Origin: Bacteroidales bacterium F22
Lineage (GTDB): Bacteria; Bacteroidota; Bacteroidia; Bacteroidales; Bacteroidaceae
Length of the DNA stretch: 64,000 nt
Assembly: GCA_029541985.1 (NCBI GenBank)
Contig: CP095414.1
Span: 1,054,001 to 1,118,000 of the forward strand
Direction of reading: 5' to 3'
The notes below the pieces were generated by a model. It had not been told where the DNA came from, made no database searches, and was given only the letters and a program-made list of their open reading frames with translations. Position 1 is the first letter of the stretch; the number at the start of each line of letters is the position of its first letter. Shown here in pieces: positions 52,717-59,874 of the stretch. Made by a program: the position numbers and the translations under genes.

Positions 52717-54693
52717 TTAGTCGTTATCCAAACTTATTCTTTCACCATCATCAGAGGTAAACGATAATGAACAATGCCCATTTTCTTTTACAAATGAGAC
52801 ACTCTTAGCTATTTTCTTCGTTTTCATCCAATCTCTGTTACATAAGATAATAAGATATGATGGTTCAAAAGGACTCTTCAATTGGGCACTAATCATATCC
52901 ACAGATGCACCTCTTCTGTTATATTCCGAAGGAGCAACATAACGTGCTTGTGCATCAGGACCATATATCATCCCATAATTATTAGAAAGATTAATCACAT
53001 GATCAAATAAGGTATCTATACCACTTTCTTCTTTAATACATTTAACCCCATTCCCAGTATATACATCTCTTTTGCCACCATTCATTATATAATTTTCTAC
53101 CCCCATAGGAAATGAATCAAACAAAGGTTTATCTAATTCTCCACTTAGAGGAGTTTGAATAACTGCAACCACACCATTATTATTGTAAATAGAATACTCT
53201 ATTTTACCTTTTTGAGCAGTGACTTCCATCTTAACTTCAAATCCCTTGTCAAATAATTTATTATAAATAAGTCTAGCCTTTAGAGCCTTACCATAAGGAG
53301 TATGACCAAGGATATTATATTTGTCAGTACAACTAATATACTGTGTTTGAGGTGTATTTCCAGGTTCCGATTCAGCAGCTAATAAGATACGCAAGCCATA
53401 ACTGATAGACACATTTCCGTTTTCAGAGCGAGAGGTAAGAATCTTGACATCATTTTCAAAGGCCGATGAATGAGATAACTTCTTAGGCTTTACAAGCCTA
53501 AAATCATTGACATAATTATGTAACCATGCCAAAGCAATTCGTCGAGCAGTAACTGCTTCAACATAAAAAGTATTTTCATTACTCTTACCCATAAACTCAC
53601 CTGTATCAAACAATCCTTGTCTTTCCAAGAGACGCTTAATAACCTTATGTTGCATTTCTACTGCCTCAGGCACTTTGAAGTGTGTTGCAATATATGATAT
53701 ATAAGAGACATGTCCATAATTATGAAGCGACCAATCTTCTCCACATGGATAAAGTATTTCACCATTTGTTTTCAATACATTTTTTATCTTCTTCCATACA
53801 TTAAGAACATTATGTTCAGCAAATGGAGTTAACTCTTCAGCCACCTTTTCATTTGTCAATTTTGCCATAAGGTAAGAATCGCCCAAACTAGCCCCAGATA
53901 CATTTTGATATCCTGGATGATAAAACCCATGATTTTCAAGCATATATGAAGGGTAAAGATTGGCAGTAGAAATCCATTTTGAAAGCGGACCATTTTTATC
54001 ATCTGGCACACTATACGTATTTGCAAGGTATTTCTTAGCAGCTTTAAGCCATTTGTCAGCATGACTATAATCATTCAACCAAGCCGCAGCCAAAGACAAA
54101 ATATTACTATCCCATGCATTTTCTTCAGCAATAGTATTACTAATATAGTTAGATCCAGGAGCTATTTTTTCACGATAGTCAGCTTCAGCTGCCACAATCT
54201 TTTTGCATTGTAAAACCAAATTTTCAGGTAATCTATTCTCCATCAAAGCACAAGTTAAGCCCATACTTGCAGCCCACATATTCGATTGCCATCCCAAACC
54301 CCATTGAAATCCATCATTACATTTATAATTTGTACCCGACTTCTTATGAGTAAGTGAACTATACCTCAACACCTTTATGATTTTATCTAATCGTTTTGCA
54401 TTAAGACTATCATCAGGATCTGCCATAATCAGTACAGCATCAGCAAGAGCCACACCGTTCATCGATCTGATAGCATCGTTAGGTGTGAATCCATTTTTGA
54501 GTCCCGATTTCTCTCCCGACATTCCACTTCCCCAATATCCAGAATTGGGAATATTAGGATAATCAGTCCACTGAGTATTACTATATTCTTCAAAGTGCTT
54601 CAAAGCTTTGATATAATTGTCACAATCGATATTACTCGCTTGAATTGTAATCGACATGAAAACACAAAAGATGAACGAAATTAAGTTTTTCAT
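52717..54693 (-). CDS. Candidate (alpha/alpha)-toroid polysaccharide lyase or hydrolase
   Basis: The 658-residue protein has a signal peptide (MKNLISFIFCVFMSITIQA). Its helical first half is rich in Trp and Tyr (FQWGLGWQSNMWAASMGLTCAL, ENAWDSNILSLAAAWLNDYSHADKWLKAAKKYL, YPSYMLENHGFYHPGYQNVSGASLGDSYLMA). The second half is beta-rich and contains ESEPGNTPQTQYIS. The order helical toroid then beta-sandwich, with an ENHGFYHP segment that could hold catalytic Asn/His/Tyr residues, resembles heparinase- or alginate-lyase-like enzymes. I cannot assign a PL family. Coupling to a sulfatase 11 bp downstream suggests degradation of a sulfated uronic-acid polymer. Confidence 0.6.
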   Translation of the reverse strand: MKNLISFIFCVFMSITIQASNIDCDNYIKALKHFEEYSNTQWTDYPNIPNSGYWGSGMSGEKSGLKNGFTPNDAIRSMNGVALADAVLIMADPDDSLNAKRLDKIIKVLRYSSLTHKKSGTNYKCNDGFQWGLGWQSNMWAASMGLTCALMENRLPENLVLQCKKIVAAEADYREKIAPGSNYISNTIAEENAWDSNILSLAAAWLNDYSHADKWLKAAKKYLANTYSVPDDKNGPLSKWISTANLYPSYMLENHGFYHPGYQNVSGASLGDSYLMAKLTNEKVAEELTPFAEHNVLNVWKKIKNVLKTNGEILYPCGEDWSLHNYGHVSYISYIATHFKVPEAVEMQHKVIKRLLERQGLFDTGEFMGKSNENTFYVEAVTARRIALAWLHNYVNDFRLVKPKKLSHSSAFENDVKILTSRSENGNVSISYGLRILLAAESEPGNTPQTQYISCTDKYNILGHTPYGKALKARLIYNKLFDKGFEVKMEVTAQKGKIEYSIYNNNGVVAVIQTPLSGELDKPLFDSFPMGVENYIMNGGKRDVYTGNGVKCIKEESGIDTLFDHVINLSNNYGMIYGPDAQARYVAPSEYNRRGASVDMISAQLKSPFEPSYLIILCNRDWMKTKKIAKSVSFVKENGHCSLSFTSDDGERISLDND

Positions 54694-54973
54694 TTTAATA
54701 AAATATCATTTTAATTATTTCTATTAATAACACTATACAAAGGAACTTATTTTATGGAAATTCGAATGATAAAAATATTTCATTATATTACAAAAAGAGG
54801 TCATTTTGGTAATTATAGGTCATCAAATCACATGTAAATGCTTAACTTTATGTTCCCTTTTATTTGGCTAGTCCACATGTACATATCTGTATCCATAATT
54901 ATTCAATAATACAGGAATAAATATATATTCACAAAATAAATAAGATAATAACACAGTAGACGTCTGTTTTTTG
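54694..54973. other. AT-rich intergenic region between lyase gene and small membrane protein gene
   Basis: It is about 280 bp and strongly AT-rich. No reading frame, hairpin with U-tract or repeat was recognised. It should contain the divergent promoters. Confidence 0.5.
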
Positions 54974-54981
54974 TATATTTG
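54974..54981 (+). promoter_or_regulatory. -7 element of the 60-residue membrane protein gene
   Basis: TATATTTG lies 43 bp before the ATG at 55025 and matches TAnnTTTG. Confidence 0.5.
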
Positions 54982-55024
54982 TAATAAATATAAAGAGTTG
55001 ATATCAAGTAAAAAAATCAGACTT

Positions 55025-55207
55025 ATGAAAAAATTTCTATTCTATTTATACTATATAGTGACAGGCCTTTTAGTAATGTTCATTGTACTAGCAGCATGGT
55101 ACCACGATTACAGAGTACTAGAATACGCTAAGTTCTTCACCCCTCTATTCTTTGTATGGTGGGCATTGTTATATTTCTTATACATCAGAAAATATAGACG
55201 TAAATAA
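55025..55207 (+). CDS. 60-residue two-helix membrane protein
   Basis: The ATG at 55025 is preferred, because the longer frame would begin inside the -7 element. The product starts MKKFLFYLYYIVTGLLVMFIVLAAW (helix 1), has a short polar turn (YHDYRVLEYAK), and ends FFTPLFFVWWALLYFLYIRKYRRK (helix 2 plus basic tail). I do not recognise a family. In size and layout it resembles the 58-residue protein at 56235, although the sequences are not clearly related. Each is followed at once by a copy of the helicase gene end. An immunity-protein-like role is possible but is inference. Confidence 0.65.
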   Translation: MKKFLFYLYYIVTGLLVMFIVLAAWYHDYRVLEYAKFFTPLFFVWWALLYFLYIRKYRRK

Positions 55208-55231
55208 TTACGTAGTCAATCATAACCTATT

Positions 55232-55406
55232 TTTCACCCAACATCCCCCAAGTCACTCGCAAAGCTCCAAAATGAAGACGGCATAGGCGTAGCCAATTTC
55301 CAACGAATCGTCATCGGTTTGGAACCCTGATAACTAACCAAACTAACCAATCCCAGATACACATAACTCTGAGTCAACAACTTATCCTCAGTCGTTTTGG
55401 CTTGTT
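55232..55406 (-). pseudogene. Detached copy of the helicase gene 3' end (57 codons)
   Basis: This segment matches 56526-56700, the last part of the PLD-DEAD-DUF3427 helicase gene, over about 175 bp with 11 mismatches (about 94% identity), in the same orientation. In the same frame it still encodes QAKTTEDKLLTQSYVYLGLV and on to the identical ending SFASDLGDVG and stop. Only three amino-acid changes are seen (Ser to Leu, His to Tyr, Met to Thr). Homology ends abruptly at 55407. It has no start codon and no upstream part of the gene. It marks a duplication or displacement of the gene end by the cassette between the copies. Confidence 0.88.
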
Positions 55407-55500
55407 TTCGAATATTCTGTCAAACTATTATGAAAAAGAATACCATCATTTACTATGATTAAGATATACTAGCTACTGTTTAATCGTTTCTCGAAATTAA

Positions 55501-55522
55501 ATTTTTCTTATGTAAGAAAAAT
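55501..55522. repeat. 10-2-10 perfect palindrome upstream of the cassette lipoprotein
   Basis: ATTTTTCTTA, TG and TAAGAAAAAT form a perfect palindrome with a 2-base centre, too short a loop for a normal hairpin terminator. It lies 51 bp before the -7 element of the lipoprotein gene, so it could be an operator. Confidence 0.5.
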
Positions 55523-55572
55523 AATTTAATAAATAAACACATTTTAAACCTATAAATTTGATATATATATTA

Positions 55573-55580
55573 TACATTTG
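55573..55580 (+). promoter_or_regulatory. -7 element of the cassette lipoprotein gene
   Basis: TACATTTG lies 22 bp before the ATG at 55603 and matches TAnnTTTG. No clear -33 element is visible. Confidence 0.55.
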
Positions 55581-55602
55581 TGTTAAATAAATACATAATA
55601 AT

Positions 55603-56235
55603 ATGATAAAACTAAAGAATTGTGCTTATTTATTATTTATCTTTTCTATCTTTATTGTTTCATGTGAAAAAGATGAAGTTGAAGAATTACCCAATGCTCA
55701 AGCTTATATAACAGAAATGAGTATTGAAAGTATTCCAATAACAAGAAGTAGTACATATGGTAATGCACAAGAAGCAAATAGAGTAACATTCTATGAATTC
55801 ATGTCAGATACCAATTACAGTTATGATTTTATCACTTACTCTGAGGATGAATTTGGAGTTGATATAGATCAGGATGGAATAGTTGACATTAAAATGACAC
55901 AGAAAGATAGTTTAGTTACAGCAACAATGGATAATTACATGTACACTTTGAAAATAATAAAGACCAAGGTTAATGGAAAAATTAATTTTTCCATTGAAAA
56001 CGTAGAAGATGACCAAATAACTAGACTTGCTAGGCCTAAACCATATTATATACACAAATCATGGTTTCAATGCGTAACTGACTTGATAACGGAACCACAT
56101 ATTGCTGGTGTTACAGGTGTAATCACTCGCTGGATTCCAACTATAGCTGTTAGCGTTGCAGCTGCGGCATCAGTAATTTGCTTAGATTCAAGAATGCGAT
56201 GGGACACAACAAATCATAATCCAGCTAATAACTAA
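55603..56235 (+). CDS. Cassette lipoprotein with Ca-loop-like motif and Gly/Ala-rich hydrophobic C-terminus
   Basis: The 210-residue protein has a lipoprotein signal (MIKLKNCAYLLFIFSIFIVSC, Cys21). A polar region contains VDIDQDGIVDI, which fits the DxDxDGxxD calcium-loop pattern of dockerin/thrombospondin repeats. The C-terminal ~60 residues change character: SWFQCVTDLITEP is followed by AGVTGVITRWIPTIAVSVAAAASVICLD, a Gly/Ala/Val-rich hydrophobic stretch with a Cys on each side, and a polar tail. I do not recognise the family. Its stop overlaps the next gene's ATG (TAATG), so it is coupled to a 58-residue two-helix membrane protein. That arrangement, a membrane-active-looking C-terminus plus a tiny membrane partner, is reminiscent of bacteriocin/immunity pairs. 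This is inference. Confidence 0.7.
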   Translation: MIKLKNCAYLLFIFSIFIVSCEKDEVEELPNAQAYITEMSIESIPITRSSTYGNAQEANRVTFYEFMSDTNYSYDFITYSEDEFGVDIDQDGIVDIKMTQKDSLVTATMDNYMYTLKIIKTKVNGKINFSIENVEDDQITRLARPKPYYIHKSWFQCVTDLITEPHIAGVTGVITRWIPTIAVSVAAAASVICLDSRMRWDTTNHNPANN

Positions 56236-56411
56236 TGAAAAAAAAATATATAGAAAGATTTAAAAATATTTATTTAATAATTATTTTACTTGCTCTATAC
56301 TACGTATATAGCAACAATATAGTAGAGCATCATAAGGTTTTATTCCTCTTTCTATATGGGATAGTCGTTTGTGGAGGTTTTTCCTTAATAGATTGGTATA
56401 AGAAGAAATAG
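56235..56411 (+). CDS. 58-residue two-helix membrane protein, coupled to the cassette lipoprotein
   Basis: The ATG at 56235 overlaps the preceding stop codon (TAATG). The product, MKKKYIERFKNIYLIIILLA followed by LYYVYSNNIVEHHKVLFLFL and YGIVVCGGFSLIDWYKKK, has a basic N-terminus, two membrane helices (about residues 11-28 and 35-53), a short polar turn with EHH, and a basic end. No family is recognised. Size, topology and tight coupling to the upstream gene fit a dedicated partner such as an immunity protein. The gene ends 117 bp before the end of the helicase gene on the other strand. Confidence 0.7.
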   Translation: MKKKYIERFKNIYLIIILLALYYVYSNNIVEHHKVLFLFLYGIVVCGGFSLIDWYKKK

Positions 56412-56525
56412 ATCATTATGTTATTTTTTATAAACATCTTACGTTCTACACTCTAGTGGAATATAAAAAGAAAGGGAAAAACACTGCGTTCACGACATCA
56501 ACAGCAAGTTGTAACAAATTTCATC

Positions 56526-56700
56526 TTTCACCCAACATCACCCAAATCACTCGCAAAGCTCCAGAATGAAGACGGCATAGGCATAGCCAATTTCCAACGA
56601 ATCGTCATCGGTTTAGAACCCTGATGACTAACCAAACTAACCAACCCCAGATACACATAACTCTGCGTCAACGACTTATCTTCAGTCGTTTTGGCCTGTT
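56526..56700 (-). repeat. Intact copy of the duplicated helicase gene end
   Basis: This is the partner of the segment at 55232-55406. It lies at a constant 1294-bp offset, in the same orientation, with 11 mismatches in about 175 bp. It contains the true C-terminus and stop of the helicase gene. Confidence 0.88.
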
Positions 56701-59700
56701 CACGAACAAACAATAACGTTTTGAAAGTCCCCTTGATATAACGTTGTCCGGTAGGCGTATCAGGCGACACCTTATTCTGTGTCTCCCAATCAAACAACGT
56801 ATCCGTGACCGCCATATCATTATAATTCGTGGTAGAACCAGCCACACGATCCTTAATCAAATCCACAAATAAAGCTTCCACTTTTTCCTGCTTATTCACT
56901 TCAACCCCCTCACGACCCGGACTCTTCCTGGCCATCGTAGAAGTACCCACAGCCGCTTTGATTTGTTCCCGCGTATAACGTCCATGCACCATCAAAGGGA
57001 AAGCAGCATTCGGCTTCTCAGCAGAACCGATTTCATAAGATTCCGTCTTTTGAAGCAACACACCAAGCACCATCAGACACTCCTGAATAAACACCCGATA
57101 GGACGAAAGCACTTGTAAGAACGACCGGTAAGAAGTATATTTAGGACGCTCAGCATCCCCCGCATACAAGTCATAATAGAACATGACACACAAGCGTTCC
57201 ACCATTTCCTCAGACACCTCCTCCGGCTTCCTTCTCATCCGTTCAAGAATAAAATCAGCCGAGGCCAAACGATACAAGAAATCAAAATACGAACTAGAAT
57301 CAGTCACACTCCAAGCAGTAGCCACCGTCTTCTTAAACCGCTCCATCAACTTCGCCTCCTCATCAGATAAGTCACTAGACAACTGAAAACCCACAGGCGC
57401 CTCCGCAGCCCCCTCTTGGACAAGATCAGTCACTCCCTCTGACCATGTCATACGCTTATAGAACGTACGAATCGGCACCTTATGAATGCTCAGGAAATTA
57501 GCTAAAGTAAACGGCATATCATAATCTTGAGGGAAACGATGAAGCAACTGCTTCAAGCCCCTGAGATTAAACTGACGAGTTGCCCGACTAATATTATCAA
57601 GAATATACTCCCGCGCTTTCGGTTCCAACGTGATGCTACACCCGAAAGGCATATGCGGAAAATTATACTCCAATTCCTCCTTCTCACTCATACTCGTACG
57701 ACCAATCAGCGCCCGTACCCGATCCGTATAATTAAATTCCGCTCGCGCCTGACCTACAAAATCCAGTACCGTAACAAAATCCTTTCCCTCAGCCTTACGC
57801 AAACCACGTCCCAACTGCTGTAAATAAATGGTCAAACTCTCCGTAGGACGCAGAAAGAGCACCGTATCCACATTAGGAATATCGACCCCCTCATTGAAAA
57901 TATCCACCACAAACAAGTAATTGATAAGCCCCTCATTGAGCCGTTTGATAAGCCCTCGACGATTCTTAAGCGTATAATCATTACTCACTAAATAGTCAGA
58001 CTTGAGCCCAGCCAACTGAAATTTGGCCGACATATATCGAGCATGATCCCGATTGACACAAAAACAAATCGCCCGCGCCTGATGCGCATCAGGCAAATAC
58101 CGCTGCATAGCATCCAACACCACCCCAGTACGGCGATCATTCTCGGTATATACCTTAGTCAATTCACACGCATCATACCGACCGCCACTCCATTTCACAG
58201 TCCTCAAATCCGTACTATCCGTCACTCCGAAATACTTAAACGGACTCAGTAAGCGATTATTCAGCGCATCAGCCAATCGAATCTCAGCACTAATCTGATT
58301 TCCAAAGAACTGCGTAATAGACCCATTTCGATAATCATCAGCCCGTTCAGGCGTAGCCGTCATACCAAGTAAAATATCCGGTTGAAAATACGTAAGCAAA
58401 GGCTGATACGTCTTCGCCATCACATGATGAGCCTCATCGATAACAATAAAATCATAATAATCAGCAGCCGGCAACCAACTCCCATTTTTGAAACGACTAT
58501 ATAAGGTATCCTTCGAAGCAAACAGATGCCGCATATCCTCAGGCACCGACACATCCGAATGCCAAACAGCCCCAAAATTCTCATCCCGAAGCACAGCCCG
58601 GAACGTATCCAACGCCTGATTCAGAATCTCCTGACGATGCGCCACGAATAGCAAATTAGCCTGAGGATGAATGGCCAGATACCGTTTGAAATCAAAAGCA
58701 GAAATCACCGTCTTACCCGTACCCGTAGCCGCCACCAGTAAATTACGATGCTCCCCATGAACAGCCCTATCCATAGCCAATTTTTCCAGGATCTCCTCCT
58801 GATACCCCTTAGCCCGCATCAAGTCAAGGCGATCAAAATCAAGCACTTGCGACGCCTCAATATCTCCCAAAGCGATACGTAAACGCCGGTCATCTCGTCC
58901 AAGTACAAACGGCTCAAACCCATCACTTCGCCAATACAATTCGAAACGATTCATCACCTTCTTAGTGATATGAGGCAATTCCACCTCTGTTATTTTCATA
59001 TTCCATTCCAAACCATCCGTCAGCGCCTTACGAGAAATATTAGAAGAACCAATATAACACGTATGATGCCCCCCAGCCCGTTTGAAAAGATACGTCTTGG
59101 CATGCAAACTCTCCTGATTCTGATTATACGAGATACGAATCTCCGTATTCGGAAGACCGGCAAGCCGTTTGATAGCCTTGTAATCCGTATTCTGTACATA
59201 CGTGGAAGTCAAGATACGGAGCGATTTCCCACTATGGGTAAACTTCTCCAGCGCAGGATAAAGCAGCGCCACCCCCTGTGTCTTGATAAACGACACAAGC
59301 AAGCAAATCTCATCCGCACTCTGAATCTCACGAAGCAATTCACTCTCCATACTCAATTCCTGATGCCCCCCCGTAAAGAGCGTACAATCCCGCAAGCCCG
59401 TCACAGGACGAATCTGTTCCAAATAATGCGCATAATCAGAAGTATCCAATTGGGACTTATCCAGCACAGAACTCAGCACATAAACTGGATTTTGGAGTAA
59501 ATCCTTCTTCCCAGTGTCCTGCGGAAAACTATGCATCAATAGCTGAATAATCTCATTAACCAGACGCACCCCAGCAGGAATTTCATCTACATCATCAATC
59601 TCCGAAAGTGCCTTATCCAAGACCTTCTTCACATACTGAGATAAATGCGTCTTTGTTTCTTCTAACGTGAGACTATGCGTAGCAATGTAATATTGACTAT

Positions 59701-59779
59701 CAGCACAACTTCTTAATTCATCTTGTATAGCCTGATTGATAAGGTCGTCATAGAGTCCAGGTGCGAGGTACATAAGCAA
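56528..59779 (-). CDS. PLD-nuclease-like / DEAD-DEAH helicase / DUF3427 protein
   Basis: The 1083-residue protein has three parts. The N-terminal phospholipase-D-like domain (about residues 130-290) contains SLHAKTYLFKR and YIGSSNISRKAL. An SF2 helicase core follows, with Walker A LLVAATGTGKTVISAF (near residue 350), VIDEAHHVMAKT, GMTATPERAD and QQLGRGLRKAEGKDFVTVLDFVG. The C-terminal DUF3427 region runs to ...SFASDLGDVG. Proteins of this architecture are predicted to be repair or anti-mobile-element nuclease-helicases; direct evidence is sparse. Lines that I counted by hand in this gene are near 48-55% G+C against about 32% in the adjacent cassette, so it may have a different origin. Its 3' end is duplicated 1.3 kb away. 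Confidence 0.9.
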   Translation of the reverse strand: MLMYLAPGLYDDLINQAIQDELRSCADSQYYIATHSLTLEETKTHLSQYVKKVLDKALSEIDDVDEIPAGVRLVNEIIQLLMHSFPQDTGKKDLLQNPVYVLSSVLDKSQLDTSDYAHYLEQIRPVTGLRDCTLFTGGHQELSMESELLREIQSADEICLLVSFIKTQGVALLYPALEKFTHSGKSLRILTSTYVQNTDYKAIKRLAGLPNTEIRISYNQNQESLHAKTYLFKRAGGHHTCYIGSSNISRKALTDGLEWNMKITEVELPHITKKVMNRFELYWRSDGFEPFVLGRDDRRLRIALGDIEASQVLDFDRLDLMRAKGYQEEILEKLAMDRAVHGEHRNLLVAATGTGKTVISAFDFKRYLAIHPQANLLFVAHRQEILNQALDTFRAVLRDENFGAVWHSDVSVPEDMRHLFASKDTLYSRFKNGSWLPAADYYDFIVIDEAHHVMAKTYQPLLTYFQPDILLGMTATPERADDYRNGSITQFFGNQISAEIRLADALNNRLLSPFKYFGVTDSTDLRTVKWSGGRYDACELTKVYTENDRRTGVVLDAMQRYLPDAHQARAICFCVNRDHARYMSAKFQLAGLKSDYLVSNDYTLKNRRGLIKRLNEGLINYLFVVDIFNEGVDIPNVDTVLFLRPTESLTIYLQQLGRGLRKAEGKDFVTVLDFVGQARAEFNYTDRVRALIGRTSMSEKEELEYNFPHMPFGCSITLEPKAREYILDNISRATRQFNLRGLKQLLHRFPQDYDMPFTLANFLSIHKVPIRTFYKRMTWSEGVTDLVQEGAAEAPVGFQLSSDLSDEEAKLMERFKKTVATAWSVTDSSSYFDFLYRLASADFILERMRRKPEEVSEEMVERLCVMFYYDLYAGDAERPKYTSYRSFLQVLSSYRVFIQECLMVLGVLLQKTESYEIGSAEKPNAAFPLMVHGRYTREQIKAAVGTSTMARKSPGREGVEVNKQEKVEALFVDLIKDRVAGSTTNYNDMAVTDTLFDWETQNKVSPDTPTGQRYIKGTFKTLLFVREQAKTTEDKSLTQSYVYLGLVSLVSHQGSKPMTIRWKLAMPMPSSFWSFASDLGDVG

Positions 59780-59874
59780 TTAGTTCTATTAATATTAAAG
59801 AACAAAGATACAAAATACCAGGTATTATTATAATTGATCAACAATTATTTAGCTTTACAATAAATGAATATGAA

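Noticed and set aside
55232-55406. Separate small gene in the detached helicase end
   Set aside because: The frame has no start codon and is explained entirely by similarity to the last 57 codons of the helicase gene.
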